This document shows positions 36,401 through 49,200 of a stretch of DNA of 64,000 nt, one piece after another. Below the pieces are notes generated by a model. That model worked only from the letters and a program-made list of their open reading frames with translations, ran no database searches and had not been told where the DNA came from. The position numbers and the translations under genes are program-made. Every line of letters begins with the position of its first letter. The stretch's first letter is position 1. Origin of the DNA: Anthoceros angustus (taxonomy: Eukaryota; Streptophyta; Anthocerotopsida; Anthocerotales; Anthocerotaceae); NCBI GenBank assembly GCA_010909165.1, contig VJWM01000108.1:124001-188000 (forward strand), in the 5' to 3' direction.

Positions 36401-39400
36401 TCTCAAGCAAAGCTTGACTGTCATGACAGAGTCATCATTAACTCTATGCAGCATCAGGTTAGCTTAGATAACTAAGTAAGAAATGCTGACATACCAGAAC
36501 AGGGGCACCAGCGGAAGAAGCTCAGGGTCTACAGTACGCATATCAAATCCGATGTCTGCGTACAGCACATCATTTGTAGATATATCATGTCGTAGGATGG
36601 TTGCTCCTTTCCGATGGTCGACCTGCAGGACATCATAGAACACATTTCACATGCTCCAAGCAAACAACATACAGGTACAAGGAGTTGCGTAGAAGTGAAG
36701 GAGATCATACAGCTATGGGAATGACAGGTGGTTCCTTCGGCAGGTCAGCCAACGACAGGCATGGGACAACTTTCAGTGCCTCAGGTGGATCAGGTGTCTC
36801 CTGCTTTTCTTTGAGTTTATCAGTGGCAACAACAAGCTCCTCAAGCTCCTCTGTCCTTAATTTAGCCTTCAAATGGCGAAGTCTATCTCGCTCGGCCGCT
36901 TCATCAGCATCAGACTTTTGAGGGTCAGGCTGCAAAAGATGCATTCCTCAACTGCATCAGAAGAGACTCAACAGCTGCACAGGGTGGCACAAGAACAGAG
37001 CCACAAACTGAAGTCTTTTGCAGCAAAACAAGTAGTAGATCAATAATTCCATTTCAAACAATCAGCATACCTGAAGCTCAATAGCTACTCGATGAGGATT
37101 GTCCAACAAATATTTGTGAATAAGCGGGGAGAAAACAGCTTTGGGACCTCCTGCGGCCAGCCTAGCCTTAAAATCCTCCAAAGGCTTAGCAAACTTTAAT
37201 GGGTCAAACGGATCACCACCATATATCCACTTCGTCTGTAACCATTCAACCCAGTTGTTACATGGTGCTGACTCCCACTACCACACCCTTGGTGGTAAAA
37301 AGGACATGTACAACGAATCCTAAGAGGGAATCAACACATTCTGCACTATCCTCAAAATTCACTCCAAACAAAGTAGGAGCCAACCCATTCCATGCCGTGA
37401 TTAACATTTCCAGAGAAAGACAGAGTCTGTCAGCGAGTGCTTACCATCGATCGAAGCATGAGAGAGAGTCCTCTGGGAAATGATCCAGTGTTGTTTTCAC
37501 GAAGTTGAAACTCAACAGTGTTGATGGATGCTTGCACTGCCTCCTCAGAGAAGCCCTCATCAGCCAATTTTTTCAAAGTTTCAGTTATCAGGTCCTCTAC
37601 TTTTTTTACATCATCCTTCCCAACACCTTTCAAACCAACCATGAAGGTTGGCTGTAGCAAATCATCCTCAAGACCATCCCCAACGAGTGCCTCGCCCAAG
37701 CCACTTTCCAGAAGCGTCTTCCTTAAAGGAGCTGCTGCAGAGTTCAGCAGAATATGGTCAAGAAATCCTAAAGCCAGCTCTGTTTGCAAGTCCAGCTGTG
37801 TGTCCGCAAGGACCCACCCTAGAACTACCATGTACTTCTTGTTGACATCACCAGCCGAACTTGCGGCATACTTTGCAACCACCCTTGCTGGTTCAGAGAA
37901 AAGCTTTTGAATTTTAATTTCTGACTCCTCTGCCGATGAGCTGGCCTCAAAACTATCGAGGTATCCTGCAGCCAAGTGGATCCAGATCAGTTTGACGTGT
38001 ACCACCCACCACTACCAGCAATGCAAGAAGAAATATATCTTACCACTTAAAATCCGAAGTCGCTCGGCTGGATCATCATCACCATAGAACCAGACTCGTG
38101 CGTTGGTGGGGTGGTAGAATTTGCGGTGAAAGTCCTGACCACCAAGAAGCTTCAGTATCAGGGAGGTCTGCATTTCTCTGCGACATAAAGCACGAGATGT
38201 GGACCTGTCCTATTCGATTCCATAAATAGAGGTTATGATTAACAGCATAACTCACCTTGAATTCTTTGAAAGTAAGATTTGGAATCACAGCTGGGTCCCC
38301 TCCACTGTCAACCTTATATGTATTGTTGGGAAACAAATTCTGCACGGAGACTCACACATTAGCTACAAGCTCACGTTCCAGCACTGAGGTACTGTCTTGT
38401 CTTATGATGGGGTCCAGCATAATTCGATGTGTTCCAATACCCTTTGAGCTACACGACCGAGTATAGTTTCAGGCTGCGAATATGCTCCTTTCATCTCGTT
38501 GAGAACAACACCCTTGTAGGTGATTTTCTCTGAAGGATCGTTGAGTTCATAATGCCAACCTTCCTGCTGAAAGGTCTGGATGTCATTCACACACTGAGGG
38601 AAGAACACAGCATCTAGATAAACATCCACCAGGTTGTAGAAATCCTGTTCCGGACACAAAGCAGCTCACTGATTATCAAGGGAATACAACATAAGACGTT
38701 AACAGTTGCACAGAGTGGCATGAAACAAATTTATCTGCAGCAATATCATAACCATTACCTTCAGATTCGTGGACGCTACAGGGTAGCAAGTGCGATCCGA
38801 GTAGGTGAAAGCATTCAAGAAAGTGTGCAGACTTCCCTTAAGAAGCTCCACAAATGGCTCCTTCACAGGATATTTCCTAGACCCGCAAAGCACACTGTGC
38901 TCTAAAATATGTGGTATTCCCTTGGAGTTTTTGCTGCAGAGTCCAAAGCCCACCTGTCACCCAGTTTTCTGGACGGCATTCTTACTAGCAACAAGCATCT
39001 CCCTATGCTTGCACCAAGCTCAGCAGAAGAACATCACCGGCACAAGCTACATGTGAACAGTAAAGCTTAATCTCCCAAGCAACTGATATCGAGTATACTA
39101 CGTTCCCAAACTGGTCTGGTATGTGCACGCACTAAGGACAAATATACTTACGGAGGAGTCCGAAAAGTGATACCAAAGACCTTGTTCTCATCGTCAGTGC
39201 TCACAGACATAACTTCAGCCCCGGTCTTTTTGTGCCGATAGAGCACAGCTGTGCACTGGTACTCGTCTATGAATTGGTCCTCGACTTTCTCGAATCCAAG
39301 TGCCTGAACAGTATCGGGGTTTGCCTCTGATTCACAGCCCCAGAAATCGTCAAGCCCACTACGCAGAAGCAGGATGACAAATTCCGTCGAAAACGAAGAA

Positions 39401-39903
39401 CACTCTGAAGGCAGTCCAGCTCAAACATAGGACCATGGCAGTTTGCATTGAAGAAGGGCCATTCCAGAATGCGCAGGCCACGCAGCAGGTATCCACTTTA
39501 TCCATACAGCACCAGAATTCCAGTTACAAGACCTCATTCAATCCACCCAATTTATGAAATGAAACATACCTAGTCTAGGAGGGGGAGCAGCAACGGCCGC
39601 CTCAACAGTGCTGATGTTCCTGGTTCGGGAAAAGGCCGGAAGAAACACTGGCCTCCTGCTCAGCAGACGGCCAGTCCATTGCCAGCCCCGCAGCATCCGG
39701 GGATTGCCGGACTGCAGCCCGGAGCGGGCATTGCCGAATCTGGGAAGCAACACATGAAATGGCCGACTGGGGCCTGACCGTGTGACGGCACTCAACACCG
39801 TGGGCTGCACAGCAAGCGGGCCCCGAAGGGCAGCCTTGGCGTGCATTGATGCAGCCCGCACCACACGCGTTCCTGCCAGGATGACCAGCTCCAAAATCCC
39901 CAA
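33444..39903 (-). CDS. PREP: Presequence protease PreP (M16C metalloprotease), interrupted by a duplicated exon block
   Basis: Mitochondrial/plastid protease that degrades cleaved targeting peptides. About 18 exons. Exon 1 (39570-39903) encodes a basic, Arg/Ser-rich, transit-peptide-like start, MGILELVILAG. Next come 39152-39358 (ALGFEKVEDQFIDEY...DENKVFGITFRTPP), 38759-38933 (SKGIPHILEHSVLCG with the inverted zinc motif HILEH; LLKGSLHTFLNAFTY), 38441-38644 (DFYNLVDVYLDAVFFP; ENEMKG region), 38256-38339, 38044-38139 and 37445-37965 (YLDSFEASS...NNTGSFPRGLSLML). The second half (PDPQK..., LLEMGTKDMDFVQLEQL, WLWDRVRVSGGAYGGF, YSFISYRDPNLMETIEVYDG, DALEAVRDNG) ends FLTVQKVL at 33444. Exons around 34.36-36.62 kb are present twice in tandem, which would disrupt the protein; this is probably an assembly error (separate entry). 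One exon 1/2 junction does not keep phase as read. Confidence 0.92.
34359..36618. repeat. 1.12-kb direct tandem duplication inside PreP
   Basis: 34,359-35,488 is repeated at 35,483-36,618, with the hexamer gatggt at all three borders. The unit carries about four to five PreP exons (LLEMGTKDMDF..., VLQDVQLTDQKRF..., GSGHGIA..., YLQYLQKLVKQ...). The differences I can see are almost all one-base or very short indels, mostly in homopolymers (e.g. aaaag/aaaaag, tttt/ttttt, ggg/gggg, cccc/ccc). Confidence 0.9.
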
Positions 39904-40955
39904 TTTCAGGTCTCAATCTCCTCTCACTCGCAGCGAGCATGCAACGTCACTGAGATCCAATCAGATCAGCTCCCTGCCTGCATTTGCATTAGGGCTATAA
40001 GATCAAAACCCTAATCGATCAGATCAGAAGCGAGCGGACCAGGACCAGCTTCTAGCACATTCGGTGCTTCAGCGGGTCCAGAGTGCGATGCGTCGTTTTT
40101 CTTTTAAATTTTGTTGCTTTCACAACAACGGGAGGATGTTGGTACCAACGCACTTAAACGCTCTCACCTCTCATGCTCCCTCCTCACCGTTAGGGTTCAG
40201 GGTTCTGCATTCGGTGAAGTACAGCGTGCATTGACTGAATAGGGTTAGGGTTCGGGACCATTCAGGACAGTCAGGACGAGCAGCAGGGACGAGGCTCTCG
40301 CTGCTGCCGCCTGTGTCAGCAGGAGCTTCCGTTGCACGCTGCACCTGATAGGTTAGGCAGGCCTAACCAGTTTGGAGCGGGAATTTGTGAAACAGTCCAA
40401 TGTGGCTTTTTGGATGGAAGGAAGTAGGCAGCGAGAAGTTTTCATCATTTGGAACGATTTCGACGAATCTGACAAGCAAGGAACAGAGGAAGACAGGCAC
40501 ATACAAGGCATTTCTGCTGTCCAGAAAGTAAGGAGAGCTGGTAGTAGAGTTCTGTTCTGCATTACAAGGTGGGAACACTCGGGAAAAATGGGAGAAGCAA
40601 GAGCCACATCCTTAAAAAGACAAAAGAGTTATTAATTAATGACGAATCGCGTAAGTTTGTGAGGTTTGCATGCTGTAAGCAAAAAGGGATTGGTGCGTCA
40701 GGCAGCGAGAAGGCAGATTCCTGTCGCCGGCGAGGGACAAATTCGGAGCGTCATCAACACCGTTAAGGATCAAGCTTTGTGGGCCAAGGTAGGCGTCCCT
40801 TTGCCCTTTTATGTAGCTCGGTGGATGTTCCAGTCAAAAAACGAGGACGCAATCTGCTCTCCCGCCTTTGCTGTTTTCAGAGAGTGTCCCAGTTGTGTGG
40901 CGTCTTGCTCAGAGCAGAGGTGTGCTTGGCACGTCTTTCTTGTGCAGAGGTCAGG
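39904..40955. promoter_or_regulatory. Divergent promoter region PreP / asparagine synthetase
   Basis: Holds telo-box-like motifs: aaaaccctaatc at 40,005-40,016 (near the PreP start), gttagggttcagggttc at 40,190-40,206 and tagggttagggttcgg at 40,240-40,255. A plus-strand ORF at 40,372-40,635 and the segment at 40,666-40,790 may be 5' leader of the asparagine synthetase transcript; no conserved protein is seen there. Confidence 0.45.
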
Positions 40956-43900
40956 ATGTGCGGAATACTCGCAGCCCTGGGCTGCCAAGACACGTCGCTC
41001 GCAATGCGAGCTCGCATCCTGGAGCTTTCCGGGAGGTGGGTGGTGGGAATTGGGATTCTGGTTGCATTTTCGAGCAGAGCACAGCAGCATTTCCCGGTGG
41101 GCTGAAGTGGGCGGTCGGACTGTTGCAGGTTGCGACATCGAGGGCCAGATTGGAGCGGGCTGCACCATTCCGACAAGTGCTTCCTGGCGCATGAGCGGCT
41201 CGCCATCATCGATCCTGCCTCTGGCGATCAGCCTCTGTACAACGAGAGCCAGACCATAATTGTGACGGTGCGTTTGCGCATTTCGTGGAATTGGGTTGCA
41301 CTGGTGGGGAAGAATTGAGCTCTGAAGAGTGGAAATTTCTTTGGGCGGAGTAGGTGAATGGAGAGATTTACAATCACGAAGAGCTGAAGAAGTTGATGCC
41401 TGAGCACCGGTACCGCACGGAGAGTGACTGCGAAGTTATTGCGCACCTCGTGAGTGATCAGATCTGGCGCCTCTGGTGATCAGTCTTCGTCTTTGGAGTT
41501 GGAGATTCTAGGAGGTTGTGCCGGTTCTCGGTCTGGCTTTGCCTTGCCTGTTGTTTAGGTCTCTTCGAGATGATGCGTCTTGAATTTTGCGTCTGTGTTG
41601 TGTTCTGGAACCGTAGTATGAGGAGATTGGTGAGGAGATGGTCTCAAAACTTGACGGAATGTTCTCCTTCGTCCTGCTCGACACTCGAGATAACAGCTTC
41701 ATTGCCGCTCGTGACCCCATTGGCATCACTCCTCTGTATCTCGGCTGGGGTGTTGATGGTATGGATCCTGCCGCCCTTGGGCCTGGTGCTGTGCCTCCAA
41801 GATGTCAATCTCAAAATAACATGTTGATATGGGTCTTGATGGGCGACAGGGTCGGTGTGGTTCGCCTCTGAGATGAAGGCTTTGACAGACGCCTGTGAAC
41901 GATTTGAGGTGTTCCCACCAGGCCATCTCTACTCCAGTAAGCAAGGTCAGTGTCAGTGCACAGAGGATGGATGTGATATGAACCTGGTTGGAAGCTTGCA
42001 GGCAGCTGGTGGCCTGTCTCTGAGAAATCCATGGTGGCCTTGTTGCAGGCGGCTTGCGAAGGTGGTACAACCCTCCTTGGTTTGCTGAGACCATTCCCAG
42101 GACACCTTACAACCCCCTCGCACTCCGAGATGCTTTCGAGAAGGTGAGACCGAGACACGCCTCGTCAGTGGCTGAAAGTTGAGCAGGTGGAAACCGTCTT
42201 CTGCCTCTGCATCTCATACCCAGACATCGTGTTGCACAGGCTGTCATCAAAAGGTTGATGACGGATGTTCCCTTCGGTGTGCTCCTATCGGGAGGCCTAG
42301 ACTCATCCTTGGTGGCTGCGGTTGCGTCTCGCCACCTTTCCAGCACAAAGGCTGGAAGGCAGTGGGGTTCCCGGCTCCATACATTCTGTGTGGGGCTAAA
42401 GGTGCTGCAGTTGGTTACCTGCTTTGTTGTTTTGTAAATGCTCCACTTCCCCTCTTTAGTTACACCTCACAATCTTTCTTTTCTGTCCAGGGTTCTCCTG
42501 ATTTGATAGCTGCGAGAGAAGTTGCTGACTACCTCGGTACGCAACATCAGGAGTTCCATTTCACTGTGCAGGTGGGCTCGCACTGTCTCTCTGATAGGCA
42601 AAGCAGCCGTATCTCCGTCACTGCTAATGGCTTCCTCTGACTAACAGGAGGGTGTGGATGCCCTGCCCAATGTGATCTATCACGTGGAGACATATGACGT
42701 CACAACAATCAGAGCTAGCACGCCCATGTTCTTGATGTCCCGCAAAATCAAAGCCTTGGGTGTGAAGATGGTACTGTCGGGTGAGGGATCCGACGAAATC
42801 TTTGGCGGTTATCTCTACTTCCACAAAGCACCCAACAAGGAGGAGCTACACAAGGAGACGTGCAGAAAGGTTCATCTAGATGTTATGAATGCACTTCTAT
42901 TCCGTAATGTGCCAGCAACATGGATTTTTTGCTAACCAGTCAGGAGTTTTGTGAATGCAGTTGAAGGCTCTTCATTTGTATGATTGTCTTAGAGCCAACA
43001 AGTCGACCTCTGCATGGGGTTTGGAGGCTCGCGTCCCTTTCCTGGATAAGGACTTTATCAATCTGGCGATGGATCTGGACCCTGCTGAGAAAATGGTGAG
43101 GCCACCCACATTACCTTGTCCCACAAACTTCTGCTAGCTCGACGGCGTAATTTGTGATTAATCGTAATCGCGTGTACCAGGTCCGGCCCAAGGAGGGGAG
43201 GATTGAGAAGTGGGTTCTGAGGAAGGCATTCGATGACGAAGAAAAGCCCTATCTTCCCAAGGTGCACCATCTATGCATGACGCATGTTGCGTTTCCGAAA
43301 TTCACCGAAAAGTCCGTCAGCCAGCTTTGGTGCCGTTGTGTTTACGTTTCGTGGTGAATTGCAGCACATTCTGTACAGGCAAAAGGAACAGTTCAGCGAT
43401 GGAGTCGGCTACAGTTGGATCGACGGGCTAAAAGCACATGCCGAGAGTCATGTAACACTCCATCCATCCCTGGCCCAAATTTACGAGCTGCTCTGTCAAG
43501 CATGTCGTACTAAACCCCCGGTGCACGCCATCCTCCTCCAGGTCACAGATCAGATGATGCTTAACGCCAAGCACATCTACCCGCACAACACTCCCGGAAC
43601 CAAGGAGGCATACTACTACCGCTTGATCTTCGAGAAGAAGTTCCCCCAGGTTAGGCCTGAGCCTTAACCCTAATCTTAGCCCTAACCCTAACGCGACCGG
43701 CTCGCCATGCATGAGAGAATTGTGGTGTAGCATTTCACGCGTCCGTGAACTGACGCGCTCGCCTAACGGTGTGCAGCAATCCGCGCGGCTCACCGTCCCG
43801 GGAGGCCCCAGCGTGGCCTGCAGCACCGCGGCCGCCGTGGCCTGGGACGAAGCCTGGGCCAAGAACCTGGATCCGTCGGGAAGAGCCGCCGCCGGTGTCC

Positions 43901-43995
43901 ATCTGGCTGCTTACCAGGAGAGCGAGAAGACTGCCCCTGCCCCTGCTCCTGCTCCGCCAGCGGACGGCGTCCTCCTGCCTGTTGTCACAGTCTAG
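40956..43995 (+). CDS. ASN: Asparagine synthetase (glutamine-hydrolysing)
   Basis: Makes Asn from Asp with ATP and glutamine in the cytosol. Start MCGILAALG supplies the N-terminal nucleophile Cys2. Successive exons encode [95 protein letters not shown] and FASEMKAL, which make up the glutaminase domain. The synthetase domain has [15 protein letters not shown] (PP-loop SGGLDSS at 42,288-42,308), [113 protein letters not shown] and [21 protein letters not shown]. About 15 exons with short introns. The tail is proline/alanine-rich and ends at the TAG at 43,993-43,995. All key residues are present. An interstitial telomere-like run sits in the last intron. Confidence 0.95.
43664..43696. repeat. 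Interstitial telomere-like repeat in ASN intron
   Basis: Degenerate run of ccctaa words (ttaaccctaatctta, then gccctaaccctaacg) inside the last intron of the asparagine synthetase gene. Confidence 0.7.
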
Positions 43996-44410
43996 CTTGC
44001 ACGGCTGCTACCGTAGGCCCCGTCATTGAGGTTGCAAAATCACAGCGCCGCGTGACATTCTTTGCTCTCGAGCTGAAGCCTGGTGTCTTCTTCCAGCGCC
44101 AGATCATGCAGGACGGAGTTCATGTGCAAGCTCGGATTTGTGTGCACCTAGTCTACGCTTTGGTCAGCAAAATTTGATGTGTTTATTGGTAATTGCGAAT
44201 CTTGCAATTGCAGGATGGCGATTCTTCCTCGTCGAAGCTCCAATTTTGTTGCAAGTTGCCGTTTCTCGTGTTGTTAACAGTACGAATGCAACACAGGCAT
44301 GTCCTGCATCCTTGCAGCGGGATTGTCGTACCGATTTGGTGAGCTTGCATGTTTGAGAACAACTGCGAGGGACGGAAGTACTGTAGGGATTGCGAAATTG
44401 CACGATAGAG
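43996..44410. other. Short intergenic region ASN / GT77
   Basis: Tandem gene pair on the plus strand; nothing else recognised. Confidence 0.4.
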
Positions 44411-45469
44411 ATGGCGCGCCACGCAGCAGCGGGGTCGGCTCCGCTGCCGCCATGGCCGCGGAGTGACGAGCATCCGCCGCGCTCCGCCGTCTTGTGCCTG
44501 GTGCTGCTGCTGGGAATCGCGCTGCCGGTGGCGCTGCTGCACGCGCTCGCGCCGCGGGCGGAGGGAGCGGGACGGGTCGCCGAGGTGCCGGAGACGCTGG
44601 AAAAGGCGCTGGCGGCAGTGGCAGTGGACGGGACAGTGGTGGTGTGCACTGTGAGCGAGCCTTACGTGCCGTTTCTCGACAACTGGCTCATCAGCGTGGT
44701 GAAGCAAGGGCGGGGGCGGCACCACGCCGTGCTGGTGCTGGCGGAGGACATGGCGACGCGGGACCTGGTGGCCGCGCGCTGGCCGGGCCACGCCGTCCTG
44801 CTGTCGCCCTCACCCGCACTCGCCGCGTCCGCGGCGGAGAAGTTCGGTTCACAGGGCTTCTTCAACCTCACGTCCCGCAGGCCCCGCCACCTGCTGCGCA
44901 TTCTGGAGATGGGCTACTCGGTGCTGTACAACGATGTGGACATGGTGTGGGTCGGGGACCCTTTCCCCTTCTTCCGCGGGGAGCACGACGTGTGGTTTGC
45001 GGACGACATGGCGGCCGTGAAGCCGGCCGGGCACTCCTCCGGGTTGCCTCCGCCGGGGAAGAAGGGGCGGCCGTACATCTGCAGCTGCCTGCTCTTCATG
45101 CGGCCGACCCCGGGAGCGAAGCTGCTGCTGCGGGCGTGGATGCAGGAGATGCGGCAGAGGCCATGGTCCAGGCAGGAGAAGGTGAACGACCAGCCGGCTA
45201 TGAACTGGGCGCTCATGAACACGGCGGGAATGGTGGACGTGTATGTTCTGCCCCAGGCTGCGTTTCCCACCGGAGGGCTCTATTTCAGAAACCACACCTG
45301 GCGGAGAGAGCAGGAGGGGAAACAGGTGGTGCTGCATAATAACTACATTGTCGGCCTAGAGAAGAAGATCAAGAGGTTTCGACAGTTGGGGCTGTGGTAC
45401 CTGGATACACCTTCTGATGCGGCCTTGTCACCTCTCTACTCCGAGATGGTCGGCAGTACACTGACCTGA
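44411..45469 (+). CDS. RGXT: GT77 xylosyltransferase, RGXT/MGP4-like (rhamnogalacturonan II)
   Basis: Golgi type II enzyme expected to add alpha-1,3-xylose to fucose in pectic RG-II, by homology to Arabidopsis RGXT1-4. Single exon of 352 codons. A hydrophobic signal anchor lies at about residues 25-46 (AVLCLVLLLGIALPVALL). The nucleotide-diphospho-sugar transferase domain has RRPRHLLRILEMGYSVLYND, the DXD-type motif DVDMVW at residue 175, FADDMAAVKP, PPPGKKGRPYICSCLLFMRP, NDQPAMNWALM, QAAFPTGGLYFRNHTW and VLHNNYIVGLEKKIKRFR. The length fits the family (about 360 aa). An in-frame ATG seven codons upstream (44,390) is possible. The coding region is very GC-rich, which also opens long shadow ORFs. 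Convergent with the MADS gene. Confidence 0.92.
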   Translation: MARHAAAGSAPLPPWPRSDEHPPRSAVLCLVLLLGIALPVALLHALAPRAEGAGRVAEVPETLEKALAAVAVDGTVVVCTVSEPYVPFLDNWLISVVKQGRGRHHAVLVLAEDMATRDLVAARWPGHAVLLSPSPALAASAAEKFGSQGFFNLTSRRPRHLLRILEMGYSVLYNDVDMVWVGDPFPFFRGEHDVWFADDMAAVKPAGHSSGLPPPGKKGRPYICSCLLFMRPTPGAKLLLRAWMQEMRQRPWSRQEKVNDQPAMNWALMNTAGMVDVYVLPQAAFPTGGLYFRNHTWRREQEGKQVVLHNNYIVGLEKKIKRFRQLGLWYLDTPSDAALSPLYSEMVGSTLT

Positions 45470-46200
45470 TTGATGCTACATCCACTGCCAAAGACTGAAC
45501 ACTTGAAACGTAGATGCAATTCCTTTATGAACTCCATACCGAGTAATGAAGAGGAACACAAAGCGACTTCAGCACAATTCTGGAGTTCGCCATCACATTA
45601 TGCTTGAAAAGTTGCCTTCACTTTTCAGGAAACAAAGCAGCAAGTGAAGTTGCCTTTTCACACCTGTTGGCAAGATGCCGACAAAATCCAAGGTCACAAA
45701 GACACTTGCACAACCAGTGGGGGAGTCGGGCAGAGAGGCACATCCCACTGGCAGCAAACACAGAAGCTCTCAACCTCTCTCGTCTTCTAAAAAAAACAAC
45801 ATTCTAGAAACTCCAGCAAGGGCAGAGCCGGGAGCGTGACTGCCATCTAAGCCACCACAGTCCAGCAAAGAGAGTTGCCCACCTTTGGCAGACACGACTC
45901 GTTATTAGTGTTGAGGACCATCACTTATTAGCCACTGCTCCAAATATCTAAACACCTGCCTCTGCCCTGGACTGTGGAGTAGCTAGAACCAATGGCACAA
46001 TACGCTACACTACACCACCTACACTTAAGTCAGCTCGAGCCACCTATTGAGTCCATTATTACGCGTGACCTTTCTGTACAGTTACATGTCAATCACCTGT
46101 GTTCATGTCAGCAACTTGCTATCGACCTGACTAAATCCTGCAAAGAATCTTCAATCTTACTCCTACAAAGAAAAAAAAAATAAGGGGGAAAACACACAAG
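45470..46200. other. Convergent 3' region between RGXT-like and MADS genes
   Basis: Expected to hold the two 3' UTRs. A poly-A run at 46,171-46,183. No gene. Confidence 0.4.
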
Positions 46201-49200
46201 TCATTGGAACCTTTCAAAATTCGGAAGCGAAAGTGAAAGACCGTTGGTGTTAGGCCGAATCTGCAGGTTAGACTCTATGGGTAGATTATTTTGCATATTG
46301 AAGGCACCTATCTGAGACCTTGACATATTGCCGTCGAACGGATTGTTTAACAGATTTTGCTGTTGGGCCGGCCGACGCCCTGCATGCACTGAGGCCTCCG
46401 CCTGATGATGGGACATCAACTCAGGTACTTCAGGCTCCGGAGTCCCCAAGGAGGGCTGTTGCTGCACTCACAAAGCCCGCGAAGATCAGCATTTCTCGCA
46501 TCGCTTGAACGGCAACACCTTCGATGAAAGAGAAACCAAGGCGAATGACTAGCCCCGGCAAGGGTTATGACAGACTCAAAGTACAATACACACTGTCCCC
46601 TCGCTCAATCAACCACAACATGCAAAAAGGCAGGCAGGTGTAGTCATCGAACCTGGCTTGAATACATGGGAGTTGCCAAGTTTGCTGTTTGATTGGCATG
46701 ATAAGGTTGTGGAGGCCAAGTAGAAAGCCCGAAGCCTGCTGTCATATCTTGAGAGCGTCCACCAGAAACTCCCCCACTGTAGCCATGCTGTACCATGCCC
46801 ATCTCCACCTTCTCTTTCTTTATTTCCTCAATGTACGCAGAATCCATGGTCTCCATGTTCAAGCCGTGCAAGCCACCTCTCAAAGCCGTAGGCACCATAG
46901 ATCGCATGCTATCTGACTGGCAACTATGGGAAGGCATCTGCTCACTTCCCTCTCCTTGCGAGCCCGCCATGTAGTAGGTACTCGGTTGACATTCAGAGCT
47001 GCCACCAGAATCCCTAATCATGTTTCAGAAAGTGGGGGCAGTGAATTAAAAACCAACCTAACGAACGAACGATAGGGCCATCGAAGAAAAGCAAAACTTC
47101 TTTTCCTCAGCTTGTACTCCGTTATGTCGCACCTTATTTGAGAAGCATTCTGCTGCATGACAGAGGATGATGAATGTTCCATGAAATCCTGGAGCTGACT
47201 GCTCTGTATCCCTGACATCCATCCCCACGGCAGGTACCCTGGGATTCCTGGTGGTGCTCCACCCACACGGCTTTGCAAGTTTGCATAGATCTGCAGATGT
47301 GAATAGGAGATCGGTGCATGAGCTTTGTGCACCACACCTAGGGCACACCTTTTCAGATGCACAGCACACTTGTCGATGCAAATGATGCATGCACACAGGT
47401 AAGCACCTGCTGTAAGCTTGAGAGGGGATTGTTTGCGTCGGTCTCCTGCTGCATTTGGACAGGTTTCAACGTTCAGCACATGGAGGAACTAGACAGTGAC
47501 ACAAGGAGGCTAGTCCTCAAGAGCCTGTATCCGTGCACAGTAGGTACATCGAGGTATACCTGGTTCCTAAGCCCCACAAGGTTGTTGTTCAGCACTTCAA
47601 TCTGCGCCAGAGTACCAGCTGGTTGTTAGACAGCATGACATCCCGAGTGCACACCTTGAAGAAACGCTTACACACTACGACGGCCTTGGGCAACACGGTT
47701 CGCAGAGAGAAAGCCCCTGCAATCCATCACCGTTGACGTACCTTTCGCGCCCGAACTTTCCGCAGAGCTTCCGTTATGTCTTCCTCCAGACGAAGAAGCT
47801 GAGCTAGCGAGGTGCACTGACGGAGTTCGTTTTCATCAAATAACCTACAGCCCCAGGGCAGACATGCCTCAGAACACTTGGCTGAAGTGCAACATGCCCT
47901 TGGAGCAGCGGTCGCTCCCAATCCCGAATCCGAGCCAGCCGAGCCCCGCTCACTCTAAGGCAGTTCCGTTGCTAGCAACGGCTCTAGAGACCACTAACCT
48001 CGCCTTTTGCTGAGCTATCTCTTTCTCCTGTGTCAGCCTTTTGATCTCATCTAGCAGCTGCAAAGCCAGACGACACAAGCAAAGCATAAGCGCTTCACTC
48101 TCAACCATAACACGGAGCGGAGCGAGTGAAAAACGATGACTCCAAACCTACAGCAGCAGAGCCTCTACTTACCCCTGCTGTGTCAAGGTTTCTGCTTGGC
48201 ACAAACAGAAGCAGCCGACATGCAACACAAGACAACGCCCTGTCAGACCATTATCGCTTCGTTCCGCAGCGGCAGCCACAGAAACCAAGGAGAACGGTGC
48301 CAAACCTGGACTGTGGACCGCCGTCGTTCCGCTCAGCATTCAGCTTCTTCACGGCCCGGTTCAGGTACTGCCGGAGGACAGGACAAGGCAGGCACGCCAG
48401 TCAGTGCGATGCGCTGGCAAGGAGGGCTGTTGCTGCACTCACAAAAGCCCGCGAAGATCAGCATTTCTCGCATCGCTTGAACGGCAACACCTTCGATGAA
48501 AGAGAAACCAAGGCGAATGACTAGCCCCGGCAAGGGTTATGACAGACTCAAAGTACAATACACACTGTCCCTCGCTCAATCAACCACAACATGCAAAAGG
48601 CAGGCAGGTGTAGTCATCGAACCTGGCTTGAATACATGGGAGTTGCCAAGTTTGCTGTTTGATTGGCATGATAAGGTTGTGGAGGCCAAGTAGAAAGCCC
48701 GAAGCCTGCTGTCATATCTTGAGAGCGTCCACCAGAAACTCCCCACTGTAGCCATGCTGTACCATGCCCATCTCCACCTTCTCTTTCTTTATTTCCTCAA
48801 TGTACGCAGAATCCATGGTCTCCATGTTCAAGCCGTGCAAGCCACCTCTCAAAGCCGTAGGCACCATAGATCGCATGCTATCTGACTGGCAACTATGGGA
48901 AGGCATCTGCTCACTTCCCTCTCCTTGCGAGCCCGCCATGTAGTAGGTACTCGGTTGACATTCAGAGCTGCCACCAGAATCCTAATCATGTTTCAGAAAG
49001 TGGGGGCAGTGAATTAAAAACCAACCTAACGAACGAACGATAGGGCCATCGAAGAAAAGCAAAACTTCTTTTCCTCAGCTTGTACTCCGTTATGTCGCAC
49101 CTTATTTGAGAAGCATTCTGCTGCATGACAGAGGATGATGAATGTTCCATGAAATCCTGGAGCTGACTGCTCTGTGTATCCCTGACATCCATCCCCCACG

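Noticed and set aside
44494-45339. 281-codon second-frame ORF inside the RGXT-like gene
   Set aside because: GC-rich shadow; the first frame has the full GT77 domain.
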